From: Lytechinus pictus
Lineage: Eukaryota > Echinodermata > Echinoidea > Temnopleuroida > Toxopneustidae
Direction of reading: 5' to 3'
Assembly: GCF_037042905.1 (NCBI RefSeq)
Contig: NC_087253.1
Location: 4,469,501-4,533,500 of the forward strand
DNA length: 64,000 bases
Under the pieces are notes generated by a model. That model worked only from the letters and a program-made list of their open reading frames with translations, was not told the DNA's origin and made no database searches. The translations under genes were made by a program, and so were the position numbers. This document shows positions 42,594-55,234 of the stretch, one piece after another (within the stretch, counting starts at the first letter, position 1; every line of letters begins with the position of its first letter).

Positions 42594-44565
42594 AAGTTTA
42601 GTTTCTCTGGGCTCGCCGGTGTTGTCTACATTCAACACACAGCATGTAGGAGTACATTTTGGGATGGGTTTCACATTGCAACTTTCGAGCACAACTGTAT
42701 ATGCATATGTAAGATGTACTTAGAATTACATTGTAAAAAATAAGTATAGCATTTACATATATACACTCATAGTTCGTGTGATACGTTAATTACGTAATGA
42801 ATATGCTTGCACCAACCCAACCAATAATCCCCCACACTTTGTCAACATTTTTTTAGGCCTATTGATAGTTCTGGTGCTTTCGTCAAAATGTAAAAAAACG
42901 ACAAATATACCTATATCTATTTACACCTACATTCTTAATTCTGCAATACGTATATATGATACAAGGAGAAAAATACATGGTAATAAAATAAACGTATGCC
43001 AATATGTTTCTAAAAATATCAGAATCATTATTTATTGATACGAGTGTCTTTTGAGGGATTCCTCTTCTTCACAAAATGACGAGTAGATCCATGTTACACT
43101 TGACATCTGGTTACAAGTTGACTTTAAATTAAGCAGAGAAAATGTAGAAAAGGTTTGTAGTTCATGTAAATGTATAGTAGCGTGTGGTAGGCCTATATAC
43201 CACATTTCGTCGAAGAATTAAGACCAAAATGGTAAACGTAGCTTAAAACATTGGCAACAATACCAGGATGAATACTTATATTGTAACAAACTTGTAGTAT
43301 TGTATTCTTAACTCTCTGGTTATTTACAGCGGTACAAAAACACGAGGAGAAAAAAAGTACAATTCAAAACTTACAACATCAATTGTATATTTTATGACAA
43401 AATGCAAAATGAATTGCAACTATTTTGCAAGATAACAGACATGAGAAACGCATCAATTTGGCAATATTTCTTTGCACAGAGGATACTTGATTACTTACTA
43501 ATATGCCTATAATGAAGATATAACGATTGAAAATATATATTCGTGGACTTACAGTATGTTAAGGAACAGCAAAATAGGTACGTTATACCTATACATTTTA
43601 AGCAACAGATACAAAAGAATATCATTATGTGCAACCAATTTCAAGATACGTAATAATTTTTACCCTGCTTACAACAGCGCCATATCTTCTTATATGTTTA
43701 CTGTAAAATCCCTGCTTATCTATTTCTTAATAACACATGGTGTGAAATACGATATCGTGAAGTACAATAACAACATACGTGATAAACACAACATAGCAGA
43801 TTACACAAGAAACATTGTATAAAATATTTTATATCAATTCTCTTGTGACGTATATTAAAGTAAAAATATCGAATTAAAAAAAAAAATCCCGTAACCTTAA
43901 TATTACATAGTTACATACATATTGTGTGCACTCTTTTCTGTTTTGCTTATATGACTGCATCAATCCCTATGAAAGTAGAGTACAAAATACGAAATATGAA
44001 AGTGGCGAATATAATTCAATTAACGCAGTACAATAAACAGCACAATTTTTTGTCATAGTATACGGTTTCCTACACACATACTTCCCTTTCATGTATGTAC
44101 GAAAAGTAGAAAACAAGTACTAACTGAATCTCGAGAATGTATTCTTATTTACCATGCACGATGTTTCTAAATTCTAAATAAAACCATTTTATCAATATCG
44201 ACATATATGCCCATATTTATATATAATCCGGGCTAAATTATACATTGAATAATAATAATAATAATTATAAACAACATTTATAAAGCAGCGCTTAATATGA
44301 TTTGTCTCAAAGTGAGCATAGGGTCGAGCGAAGCATACCCAAACTTAAAATTATTTCATACCACAACAAGCTGCCATAGACGAATGATTAATCTGTTACT
44401 GCCGGATACCGATGAAAGATTGTTGGCCAATTGAATTGTAGAGTGAATCCATGTTTTTTGTTATTTTAAAATTTTATGTTCGGACAAGGTGTTGATAATG
44501 GTTAGGCTTTATTATGATATCATGCCCAGCAGTTTGAGCAAAGAAATGATAGTGTTCTCTCCGCC
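42594..44565. other. Intergenic AT-rich DNA, nothing recognised
   Basis: Short low-complexity tracts only, with no open frame of recognisable family. Confidence 0.4.
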
Positions 44566-44607
44566 ACCATCGTGGCCGAGTGGTCTAAAGCGCATGACTA
44601 GAAATTG
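44566..44607 (+). mobile_element. tRNA-Ser/Leu-like 5' half (SINE head remnant)
   Basis: CATCGTGGCCGAGTGGTCTA then AAGCGCATGACTAGAAAT looks like the acceptor and D arm of a class II tRNA with an A box. No T arm or B box follows, so it is a truncated SINE or pseudo-tRNA. Confidence 0.4.
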
Positions 44608-45114
44608 ATATCTGCCTTTTTTGTTTATGTGATATTAAGCAAAATATCAGATTTATTGTTAACATGGTTAATTGTCGGTATTTATTTCTGGGGTGATTTG
44701 CATGATAAAATCCAAGCCTTATTCTGCATCTCCAGGAGTCTAGCACAAAGAGCCGAAATTAAGATTGATCAAAATTCGCATCACATTCGGGATGGAATTT
44801 TATTCGATCATGTCAAATTTAGGAAAATTTGTCAGATCTGACATCGTGTCAGACAAAAATGTTGACAAAACTATCCCCCGAAGAAGAGTCGGAAGGTATT
44901 TGGTATGACGTTCCTCCGAAATACTCCAAGAAGAGTTTTAACTGGAGGTCAGAACCAGCGCGACTGGAGAGGCCACCGGATTCGATTCGAACATGAACAT
45001 ATTTAAACAGGGGAGTTTTTCATGAAATGACTTGTCGGACAGTTACCAGAGAAACAATGCTTCTTAGCCAATCAAAATCAAGGAAAGAAGTCAGACCCGA
45101 CAACTTGGACAAGA

Positions 45115-45804
45115 ATGTTTAAACGCTTGCCAGAATGTACCTCAAATACTTTAAAAGTACTTCAACGGTACTTAGAATGTAATGAGAGTTGCGGAATGGA
45201 CCCTTGTAGTATTATAATGCTGCCAAGTCTAGCATGTTCATCAGTACTTGCCGAATCACTACAGAATATGGAACCCCGGACCACACTGCTTTACTTCAGA
45301 TTGCTGTCGTCCCGCAAGACCTGTTGGGAAGATATGTGGAGGAGGCCAGGAATAGTAAGAGGTAGGGAACGTATGTGAGCAATGGTGATCTGGGGGACGG
45401 GGGTCATCCATGTGCGGTTCTATGCTTCCGTTGACACGTACTCCAACTTTACGTACACAGATTTCATGTGGCAAGGAAGTTTGTCAAGCAATCGTGGAAG
45501 CATACAAGGATGGTGCCATCAGCTTCCCCATCACTCTAGAAGAATGGCCAACTGTTGAAGAAGTCTACAGAAACAGTTGGATGACACGTCCTCCGCACTA
45601 ACATGCAACCAGAGCAATCCATTGCACAGAATGTTGAATGAAGTGTCTGCCTCGACAAAATGCTGTGGTTGGATCAGGAAAGTGGCCAGTAAAATTAACG
45701 TGATGCCAGGAGCCTGGAAACGACTTACGCTGCTTGAAGATGTGCAGCATGTCGCTAGAAAAAACACACCAAGGCTGGAAAGAAGGGGAGGGGCTATGAG
45801 ATAA
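45115..45804 (+). pseudogene. Unidentified coding-like segments
   Basis: Three + strand frames overlap or abut (45115-45378, 45410-45601, 45577-45804). They have balanced amino-acid composition (for example IVEAYKDGAISFPITLEEWP and VSASTKCCGWIRKVASKINV), unlike the AT-rich surroundings. They could be pieces of one degenerated gene or transposon ORF broken by frameshifts. I do not recognise the family and assign no function. Confidence 0.3.
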
Positions 45805-46552
45805 TTTTCCAGACTCTATAGAGTTGCGGAATCTTCAATAAAAACGGGAGCTAGACATTCAAGGGTTTTGGGGGACTAGACTACCTCTGCCCCCGCCATG
45901 GCAGTGGTCTGTGGTGGGGTCCTTTACATTGGCTACTTTCTTTACTTCGCGGTATGTTATGATGACCAGGCGACTCACCAATCATGTCAATGGGGATTCA
46001 TTTTCTGTGATTAGAATGTTTCGAGCGTTGTTTGAATATTTGGAATGCCGTTCGAACGTCGTAATGCATTTAGAAAAAAAGTGAGAATGCACTTCGAATG
46101 CTGTGCGATATATCTCTAGCTCGAATGATTTTCGAAAGTTTCGAGCATGAGCAAACCATTTGCGCTGGCCACAATAATTTACCGGAATACTCGGATTGCA
46201 CTCGAATTCAGACATATTTTTAAAGTATATACTTCGAACCCCACCTCCCAGGAATGTACTTAGAATGTCCATATACATGATATAGCCGGCGTTCCGTCGC
46301 TAGTATTAATCATGATTAGCAGTATCGTGCTTTGAATCAAGAGCGTTTCTGTTGGGGGAAAGAGAGGAATATAATTTCTCGCTCTGGGAGAGAACATACC
46401 ATTATGATCCCCTACACGTTATCACTAATCAATGTATTGTTATTGAACTAATTATTGAAAACAATTTAACCGCGATCACCTCGCTTTCTCGCACATTTTT
46501 TTTTGCGCTATTGACTTTCTAGGTCATACCCCTTCCTATTTCGGGCATCCGA

Positions 46553-48285
46553 TTATCGCCAATAGAACCAACGAGAAAAAGCATGGAAAAAACCTTTGGG
46601 TTTCTGACTACTTTCATGCTCATGCTTCCCCTGCCCTTCAGCCACTCTCTTTTTTGTTGATACAATTGTTTCTTCGTTGGTCAAGGTTTTTGATGTGTGC
46701 ATGACAGAAATTTCATCAAAGAATTCCTCCAGTTTGGGTCCGAAATGTGTAAGCTTAAAAAGCTCTTCCTGAAGCTCTTTAACCTGTTGCGCTGTCTTGA
46801 TATTTTCACTGGCTCCGTCTGTAATAGCGCTGTCCAGTATCTCTCTCCGTTTGTTGTATTCTCTTTTGGTTGTTTCCAGATTTTGCAGCACACCTTCCTT
46901 TTGGAATCTGACTGGTTTTGCCTTTTCTTGCTTTATGCACATTTCCAGATATTCATCTACGGCATCGTTGTAGGTGATTAAAGCATTTGCCCTTAGGAAA
47001 GAGCCAAACTTGGCACCAGTTTCCATTATAATTTCTTGTTCTTCTTTCAGTTCCTTAACCTTTTTGTTGATTTCATCTACCATTGCTTGTCTCCTGGATT
47101 TTGTGTCTCGAATTTTATTAATTTGATGTTGAACCTTCGAAGATAGGAATTCCTTTTCTGTTATTACGATTTCGTAGGTCAGGTGCATATGCTGCTTGTA
47201 ATTATGCTTACATTCACGGCAGTATTCGTCTGTCATGGCCCAACATTCAGCAAGTTTTGGATTACCGGTTGTTTCGATTGGGACACCCTTTAAAAGACAA
47301 TGGGAATGGCATACGGTCTTGTACACTGTGTTATGCACCTTTGACCGGCCAACAGGCATGTAGGTGACGCACTCAGGGGCAGCGCAAACTGTCTTTGGAT
47401 AGCCCACCTCCTCTCGTTCTATATCGTATCCTTTGAATTTGAGGTCTGCTCTCAAAGAACTAATTTCATTATCTGCAAGAGCGATTTTAGCTTTTGTTTC
47501 TCTTGCTGCATCAATATTGTGATTGATTGTATTGGCTACTTCTGCTAAGGGTTTACTCATTGCTATGATGATTCTCCTAGCTTCATTCATGCCCACAGTA
47601 TCTCTCACTCTATGAGGCTTAAGTTGACATTCGACGTATTGTAGGAGACGGTGTGTTTCCTCCACCGATTTGTCCCAACTGGACGAGTAGGTGGCGATTT
47701 CTGCCTCGCCGAACGTGATACCGTTCTTAATGCAGGCAAGGAATCGGAAAGGTTCGTTATCGAAACAAAAGTATTTATCCTTCGTTGCCTGAATACCGAC
47801 GTTTTTCTTTCTAAGCTCTTCATTAAGAACTGGTAGTGTATCACCTGGCTGGTAGAATGTCTGGCGAGCGTTCGTAAAGCAGAACACGATGTTGTTCTTG
47901 GCTGATTTGTGCAGTTGAACCAGCAGTTCTTGGATGCAAAATCGAAACATTACAGTGAGCCTTGCATCATTTGGTTTCAGAAGTATGTATATCGCATGTA
48001 TCTGTGAGTAGGATGTAAGGTGAGACAATATACTCTTCATATTGATTTCATCCTGCTCAAAACCATCTGCATCACCTATTACTGGTGTGTCAATCAATCG
48101 CACTCATCTGTAGCCAACGGTGAAGACATAAGACCGCGGTTCTTTTGTTGCTGATTTTCCAGCTTCCTGCACCTCATTCGAATCGTCTCTCCCTATCTTA
48201 ATTTGTCTTTGCTCACCATCTTGGGTTAAGGTGAACGATGATGGGATCAAAACCGGAAAGTCTTTTGAGTTCATTACTTTTTGGT
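46553..48285 (-). pseudogene. SNTX/AIG1-type GTPase pseudogene, C-terminal part
   Basis: Closely matches the C-terminal 580 or so residues of the gene at 57344-61665, from DFPVLIPSSF through the G3 region, the TNAR motif, the Cys/His-rich segment and the coiled coil to the final FYWR. Two lesions are visible. A TGA at 48104-48106 replaces the Arg codon of the intact copy just before VRLIDTP, and the G3 motif reads DTPV instead of DTPG. Below the stop, a 516-residue frame is open to the end. The upstream part of the gene is separated by a Gypsy element (48286 to about 55985) and continues at about 56005-56214. It is a tandem paralogue that has lost function, unless the open 3' part is expressed from elsewhere. 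Confidence 0.8.
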
Positions 48286-48922
48286 TGTCGCTGATCCGAC
48301 ACCCCTTTCGAGCCCACAGATCGGAGTCGGGAGACGGTGACTATAGCGTGGAATGTATTCTTTATTAACATACAACAGATCCCCTAGGTGGTGTATATAA
48401 GATTAGACATCTCCATTATATAAGCCACGCCCTAAACATGGCGTCGTTTACAAAGCCACGTCAGCATGCCCATATATAAGCCGTCTAAGACATGGCTATG
48501 CCAACGCCAACGCCAACACGTATAGCGCCCACTGGCAAACGGTCTTGTCGGCTGCTATTTCAAGTGTGTCAATGGACGTATAAAGTGGGTGTTGTCCGCC
48601 GTATCACTAAAATTGACTAACACCGGTATTCGTGCATTCCTCTGACAATATAGCTCCACTTTTCAAATAAAAAACGTAATTATTAACAATTCTGTGGAAC
48701 TGATCAAATATAACAGTTGCAAATCAAGGACTCTACAATTTCATTAATACTGGTCCTAATGCAATAATTTCCATTATTATATTTAATCAGAAATTATAAC
48801 TCGTTACGGTTCGATTCCAATGACAATTTAATCGAATATTCAATTTAATTAATCCGCATTTAGAGCCCGGATCTAGAGTATCCTCAAAAAGGGTAGTTTG
48901 CAGCCTTTGCTAAAACGCTACA
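48286..48922 (-). repeat. 3' LTR of the Gypsy element
   Basis: Minus strand: starts TGTAGCG next to the polypurine tract (AAGGGGGGATT, now at 52022-52035 beyond the LINE) and ends GCGACA at 48286, giving TG...CA ends and 637 bp. It contains a TTATATA promoter-like box and an AATAAA signal. A LINE inserted at its outer tip duplicated CTACA. Confidence 0.7.
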
Positions 48923-51900
48923 AACACCTGAGATATTGACCATAATGAAAAAAATAAAGGAAAAGGTATATTGTATAGATGACATTGGTATTGAAAACGC
49001 AGTTAATGATGTAACAAAATGTATCTTAACTATCGCAGATAAAGCGAAAATAAAAGTAAAAATACCTCGGGTAAAAAGCACAAAGACAAAAAACAGAAAG
49101 AAAATGTTTAATGCGGAATGCCTTGCTCTTCGGCGTCGCGTAAAACTATTGTGTAGACAAGTGTGTAACAATCCATTTGATAGAGGCCTCAGGCAACAAT
49201 ATTACACCATGAAGAAAAGGTTGAAAAGAAGATTAAAAGAAATTGTACGTAATAAGAGAAATCATATAATTGACAAGCTAGACAATCTTCAAAGTGAGAA
49301 CCCTAAACTTTATTGGGATCTGATTAACGACCTAGAAAAACTGCACACTGATAGAAAAAGTCCAGTAAATAACATACAACCAAAACGGTGGTTTGAGTAT
49401 TTTAAAGAACTCATGAATCACAAACCCCTACTTTCAAAAGATCAAAATGAAATTAAGAATCATGTAAATAACCCAAAACTACAGGACACGTTTTCATCTC
49501 TTGATTTTAAGATCACTCCCAATGAAGTGTTAGACTGTATTCAAACTTTGAAGAGAAAGAAAGCCCCAGGTAATGATGCTATTTTGAACGAAATGTTGAA
49601 AGCTGGAAAATTTATGTTGTCACCAGTTTTGTCAAAGGTATTTAATTTAATCCTTATCAGTGGTCATTTTCCTGATAATTGGTCAGTAAGCCTCATAAAG
49701 CCTCTTTACAAAAGCGGGTCAGTTTGCGATCCCTCAAATTATCGAGGGATATCCCTCTCAAGTTGTCTTGGAAAGGTTTTTTGCTCAGTTCTAAACCGTC
49801 GCTTGGTATCATTTCTAGAAGAATATAGTCTCAATACAGTCAATCAGATTGCTTTTAGAGCAGGTTATAGAACGTCAGACCACATGTTCGTTCTAAAAAC
49901 TATTCTTGATAAATATATAAGATGTAAAATAAATGATAACTATAATAAATTATATGTATGCTTTGTAGACTTAAGAAAGGCTTTTGACAACGTTTGGAGG
50001 GATGGTCTCTGGTACAAACTACTAGAACATGGAATTGGTGGAAATTTCTTAAGAGTAATCCGTGACATGTATTCAAAATGTAATGTATCGATCAAATTAG
50101 ACGAAGGTGTTACCCCATATTTTCATACTAATATTGGAGTAAAACAGGGTTGCGTAATTAGTCCAACTTTATTTAATTTATTTGTAAATGACATAACTAA
50201 TATATTTGATACATCAGTAAGCGATCCAGTAACACTTTTTGATAAAGAACTAAATTGTATAATGTATGCTGATGATCTTGTTATTGTGTCGAAATCCCCT
50301 AAAGGTATGCAACACTGTTTAGATAAATTCACCGCATACTGTAAATCCTGGATGTTAAACATAAATGTATCTAAGACTAAGATTATGGTGTGCTCAAAAT
50401 CAGGGAGATCGAACGAAGGGGTTTCATTTGAAATTAATGGAGAAACACTATGCACTGTTAGGGAAATGAAATATCTTGGTATTGTTTTCGCAAATAATGG
50501 ATCACTTAAAGTGGCCGCAAGGGATTTAGCTGATAAAGCGAGAAGAGCATTGTTCAAATTGTACAAATCTTTTGGTTCCTATACTCCTAGCACTAAAACC
50601 TTGTTGCATCTTTTCGATGCAACGATACAACCGATATTACTTTATGGATCTGAAATTTGGGGTACTAATGTTATAGACATGGAAAAAAACCTACGATTAA
50701 TGGATGGGAAAACAGGGCTATATTTTAAACACGAATCTGAAAAGGTGCACATTCAATTTTGTAAATATATTCTTGGGGTAAACCGCAAATGCAGTAATTT
50801 AGCAGCGACAGCTGAAATCGGTAGGTATCCAAAAGTCATCCAAATTGCCATAAATATACTGAAATATTGGATTCGAATACGTAATATGGACGAAGATAGT
50901 TTGGTTTACAAAGCTTTTGTAGAAAATGTAAGTCTATTGAATAACGGAAACAATTGCTGGCTTAAGACAATTCAGGATATTTTTAACATACTAGATATTT
51001 GTCGGAATAATGACACCCCCATACTTGATCCAGAAAATATACCAATTTCCCAAAAAGAATTTATTACAATATGCAAAACATCATTGGAAAGAAGATTTGA
51101 CGAACAATTTGAATTGGATTTATTTAACGACAGGGACACTAGGGAAGGAAATAAATTAAGAACTTTTAGGCAATTCAAATTCAATATAAGACAAGAAAAT
51201 TATTTATATTCAATACACAATGTCAATTTGAGAAAAAATATAACCAAGCTCCGACTGAGCGCTCATAATCTACCTATAGAAACAGGAAGGTACAAAAGAC
51301 CGGAGAAGATACCACCTAACCTGAGATTTTGTGAAGATTGTAATTTGAATTTTGTCGGGGATGAATTCCACATTATAATGAAATGTAACAAATATAAAGA
51401 TTTGCGTAAAGATTTTTTTGAAAAGATAATTACCTTCAATATTAGGTTTACTGAAATGGAGTGCCAGGAAAAATTTATCTACATCATGAAATTGGAAACT
51501 GAAGCCTTGATTAAACTGTTTTGTTCTTTTATCCAAAACATAATTGCTATTAGGGGTGATTTCTAAGTACTAAAAATATCAACCGGTAAACACTTTGAAG
51601 TAATATATTCGCAATATTTTTACACAATTAATTTACATGTAATGCCATTCTTCTCATTCTTCCTCTCTTTCCCGCTCTCTCCATTTTCGAACTTCTTCCC
51701 TCTTTATTTCCCTTTCCTCTCTCACTTTCTTTATGTTTTCTTTATCTTTTCTTGGATATCAGTCTCTATATCCATTGTCAAAATATCTATCCGACTGATT
51801 CCTATGTTTATTGTGTATATTTGTATATAATTTACAAGTTGTTTATTTTTTCTTTTTTTTTCTTTTTGACGAAATACTATTTTGTTTTTGTTTATTTGCT

Positions 51901-52015
51901 TATATTCCTTGCATTGTATATTTGTCTTGTATCATTTTGTACTTCTTGTTATGAACAAAATGCTGGCAATTGCCAGTGAAATTATAATAAATTCAATTCA
52001 ATTCAATTCAATTCA
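48923..52015 (+). mobile_element. 5'-truncated non-LTR retrotransposon (LINE)
   Basis: Bounded by CTACA (48918-48922 and 52016-52020). It begins inside ORF2 and ends in a (ATTCA)n tail at about 51990-52014. It is inserted at the tip of the Gypsy LTR. Confidence 0.8.
48924..51566 (+). CDS. LINE ORF2 protein: reverse transcriptase and C-terminal domain
   Basis: About 880 residues without a stop. Reverse transcriptase motifs: IKPLYKSGSVCDPSNYRGIS, CFVDLRKAFDNVWRDGLW (motif A), GVKQGCVISPTLFNLFVNDI (motif B) and MYADDLVIV (YADD). The C-terminus has CEDCNLNFVGDEFHIIMKC, the Cys/His motif of many LINEs. The apurinic-like endonuclease is missing because the element is truncated at its 5' end, so no natural start is present. 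The enzyme would prime on nicked target DNA and copy its RNA. Jockey/I-like affinity is a guess; the clade is not assigned. Confidence 0.88.
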   Translation, partial: TPEILTIMKKIKEKVYCIDDIGIENAVNDVTKCILTIADKAKIKVKIPRVKSTKTKNRKKMFNAECLALRRRVKLLCRQVCNNPFDRGLRQQYYTMKKRLKRRLKEIVRNKRNHIIDKLDNLQSENPKLYWDLINDLEKLHTDRKSPVNNIQPKRWFEYFKELMNHKPLLSKDQNEIKNHVNNPKLQDTFSSLDFKITPNEVLDCIQTLKRKKAPGNDAILNEMLKAGKFMLSPVLSKVFNLILISGHFPDNWSVSLIKPLYKSGSVCDPSNYRGISLSSCLGKVFCSVLNRRLVSFLEEYSLNTVNQIAFRAGYRTSDHMFVLKTILDKYIRCKINDNYNKLYVCFVDLRKAFDNVWRDGLWYKLLEHGIGGNFLRVIRDMYSKCNVSIKLDEGVTPYFHTNIGVKQGCVISPTLFNLFVNDITNIFDTSVSDPVTLFDKELNCIMYADDLVIVSKSPKGMQHCLDKFTAYCKSWMLNINVSKTKIMVCSKSGRSNEGVSFEINGETLCTVREMKYLGIVFANNGSLKVAARDLADKARRALFKLYKSFGSYTPSTKTLLHLFDATIQPILLYGSEIWGTNVIDMEKNLRLMDGKTGLYFKHESEKVHIQFCKYILGVNRKCSNLAATAEIGRYPKVIQIAINILKYWIRIRNMDEDSLVYKAFVENVSLLNNGNNCWLKTIQDIFNILDICRNNDTPILDPENIPISQKEFITICKTSLERRFDEQFELDLFNDRDTREGNKLRTFRQFKFNIRQENYLYSIHNVNLRKNITKLRLSAHNLPIETGRYKRPEKIPPNLRFCEDCNLNFVGDEFHIIMKCNKYKDLRKDFFEKIITFNIRFTEMECQEKFIYIMKLETEALIKLFCSFIQNIIAIRGDF

Positions 52016-52155
52016 CTACATTAAATCCCCCCTTAGTAAGGAAGTCATTTGAAAAATCACTTGCTTACGATGTTTACACAATACTTACACTACCTATAAT
52101 ACAACATTATGTTACAAATCAAATCTTTCAAAATCAATATAATTATCGCAGCCAC

Positions 52156-52650
52156 TTAATCACAAGCTGCTACATAACGCTTGGGAAAATGGACCTTCCT
52201 CCCAGACCTGGTTTGACGGACTGAGGTATTGGAGGTAGTGACTATTTCCTCCTCCTCAACATACGCCACTTTTAAGCAATCGATACTAACTTGGTCGCGC
52301 TTGCCATTAAGTTCGATCGTAAATAACTTTTCATTACGTTTTACAACCTTGTATGGCCCTTTGTAAGGAGGCTCCAAAGGCTTACGCACCGCGCCTACTC
52401 TAACAAGAACGTGCGAGCATTTTAGCAGGTTTCGGGGAACGTAACTTCGGCCGTCCTTCGCCCTTGTCGGTGTGGCTGTACTCGCAGCCATGTGCTGACG
52501 TAAACGCAACACGTAATTGCCTGGATCCACTTCAACCTGCTTGCTTGCTATGAACTGTCTAGGCAATCGCAGAGTAGTCCCGTATACCAACTCTGCGGGA
52601 GAGCATGACAAGTCTTCTTTTACGGTGGTACGGATACCAAGAAGTGTCAC
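52156..52650 (-). pseudogene. Gypsy integrase C-terminal part
   Basis: Contains SPAELVYGTTLRLPRQFI (end of the integrase core) and a chromatin-binding-like segment (LEPPYKGPYKVVKRNEKLFT). Separated from the integrase core by a frameshift. Confidence 0.75.
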
Positions 52651-52769
52651 GGGCAGATGCTCATGCCAAAGTCTAGCATTGTCGTGCGCTTTCAGTGCGG
52701 CTTTGAGCTGGCGGTGGAATCTTTCGCGTGGTTACTATTAATTTCATAAGTTCGGCGAAAAGTTTCGAT

Positions 52770-54011
52770 TCAAACTGTCGACCACGATCGGTGGTAATTA
52801 CATCGGGCGCCCCAAATCCACCTTTGAATGAGGGCCTTTGCAACGTGTTCGGCAGACATGTCCGTTAACGGAATAGCTTCAGGGCATCGCGTAAACCTGT
52901 CTATACATGTAAGCAAGTAGGTATAGCCATTAGACGGAGGCAAAGGTCCAACTAAGTCTATGTGCACGTGGGCAAATCGTGCATCCGGTGTGCTAAACGT
53001 ACCAAGCGGTGCTCTGGTGTGTTTGTGCGTCTTAGACCTTTGACAAGGTAAACACTCTTGTGCCCACTTGCGAACAGTGTTGTTCATGCCGGGCCAAACG
53101 AAACGCAACCTAATAGCCCGTTGCGTGGCGCGCACGCCCGGATGTGACAAACCATGGACAGCATTGAACACGGCCCTACGATGACTCTTCGGCACAAATG
53201 GACGAGTGCGTCCATGAGACACATCACAGATAATAGTTCCTCCGAACATAATACGCGGCACCGATTTGAGTACCATGCTGGTATCAGATCCAGAATCGAG
53301 CAATGCTTTCAACTCTGCATCGGTCTTTTGCGCATCGGCGATCATGGAGTAATCAACGCATGTGTCCGCGTACAAAGCATTCGTACTTGGTCTGGACAGC
53401 GTATCGGCCACTATGTTGTCCTGACCTTTGACAAACCTTACGTCAGTCGTGAATTGCGAAATAAAATCTAAGTGGTGGATTTCGCGCGGACTGTGACGGT
53501 CTGCTTTGGCATTAAACGCATAGGTCAGGGGCTTGTGGTCGGTAAACACACAGAAGGTGTGTCCATCAAGCATGTAACGAAAGTGTTTGATCGGCAAGTA
53601 TATTGCAAGCAGTTCGCGTCCAAATGCACTATATCTGGTTTCTGCTGGCTGCAATTTCTTGGAGAAAAATGCGAGAGGTTGCCATGCGTCGTCCTTCAAC
53701 TGCTGAAGGACTCCGCCGATTGTTCTGTAGGAAGCATCACATGCGATACTCAGCGGAAGGTCGCTGTTGGGATACGCTAAGAGAGTTGCTTTGGCTAGCT
53801 CTGTCTTAATGCGCGCAAAAGCTGCTTCACATGCTGGCGTCCACTGAAGTGGCTTGCGTGACCTTCGTTGTTGGCTCTTGAGGAGGTCAGTGAGCGGCAT
53901 CAAGATTTCGGCGCAACGAGGCACGAATCGCCTATAGAAATTCACAAGACCGAGGAAACCGCGTAATTCCTTAAGGTTATTCGGAACCTTGCACTCTTGG
54001 AGAGCCTCCAC
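52770..54011 (-). pseudogene. Gypsy RNase H and integrase region
   Basis: RT thumb (LRGFLGLVNFYRRFVPRCA), RNase H (SIACDASYRTIGGVLQQ and FTDHKPLTYAF), the integrase zinc finger (HGLSHPGVRATQRAI... CLPCQRSK) and the start of the core (HIDLVGPLPPSNGYTYLLTC). About 414 residues in one frame, ended by a frameshift in the core. Confidence 0.85.
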
Positions 54012-54027
54012 GCGCGCAGGAAGAGGG

Positions 54028-54585
54028 CTAACGCCATTGCAGTTGATATGATATCCGAGAAAATCTAGTTCGCTCTTCGCAAACTCGCACTTCTTCGGAT
54101 TTAACTACAACACCGTATTTCCGGAAGCGTTCAAATAACATGCGTAAATGCTGCTCATGCTCAGCTTCGCTATTGCTCGCGATCAGCAAATCATCAATAT
54201 ACGCATATGCAAACGGTAGGCCTCGCACTACTTCATCAATAAACCTCTGAAAGGTTTGCGGCGCATCTCTAAGACCGAAAGGCATCCGCAAGAATTCGAA
54301 CATACCAAACGGGGTGGTAATTGCCGTCTTATGAATGTCATTGGGATTCACTGGTATTTGGTGATAGGCTCGTATCAGGTCGACCTTCGAAAAGATCCGC
54401 GCGCCTTTCAACCCGGATGAAAAATCTTGAATATGCGGAACGGGGTACCTGTCAGGTATGGTTCTGTTATTCAACGCCCGATAGTCACCGCAAGGTCGCC
54501 AGTCACCTTTGGTTTTCTTCGGAACCATATGCAGGGGTGAAGACCACTGGCTGCTTGGCGGGCGGATAATGTTCAAGTCTAGCAT
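54028..54585 (-). pseudogene. Gypsy reverse transcriptase
   Basis: RT fingers and palm: [55 protein letters not shown] and the YIDDLLIAS catalytic motif. Broken at both ends by stop or frameshift. Confidence 0.85.
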
Positions 54586-54692
54586 GTGCTGAAATTAATC
54601 TCGCGCTATTTTCAGCTTATCTGGAGCAAGTCTGCGTGGTTTTGCGTTCACTGGCGGTCCGCAGGTGCCAATGTAGTGCGCTACATCGTGCT

Positions 54693-55234
54693 TCAGCGCC
54701 TGCGCTTGTAAATGGGTACAGTGATGTCGTTGTACTCAGCGCGCAGAAGATCATGGTACGTATCAGTATTGTCGGTTGTATCGATAACTGGGCTAATACG
54801 CAGAGAGTCTGAAGGCTTGCCATTCACGTTTAATCCAGCTACGCTATCGATCAACTTGTATCGGTGCATATCTACGAGCAATCGAAAGTGGTGCAAAAAA
54901 TCTGCACCTAATATGGGTGTAGCCACATCGGCGATAACGAATACCCATTGACATTTGCGCCGTAGACCTAAGTTCAGGGTGATCGAACGTCGCCCGTAAG
55001 TGTCAATGGTTGATTCATTGACTGCCTTCAGTGTCATGTCGGATTTACAAGCGCGCGTTGTTGAGTCACGGGAAATACCGAGACTGCTGCGCCGGTATCA
55101 ACAAGAAATTTTGTGTGAGCATCAACATCTCTAACGTAGAACAGGCGGCTCTCCGTGTGACCAGCCGGTTTCGCCGCCGCTATCCGCTGGTCCGCTAGTT
55201 TTCCGTCTGGTGCGCACACGGCGGACGGCAGCAA
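54693..55234 (-). pseudogene. Gypsy aspartic protease region
   Basis: KFLVDTGAAVSVFP carries the DTG-type active site (ending near 55060). After a frame change, VFVIADVATPILGADFLHHF is the second conserved protease strand (I-L-G-A-D). Confidence 0.75.

Noticed and set aside
44566..44607. Functional tRNA-Ser gene
   Set aside because: Only the 5' half is present; there is no T arm or acceptor 3' strand.
53154..53809. Plus-strand frames over the Gypsy pol region
   Set aside because: They are antisense to clear RNase H and integrase sequence.
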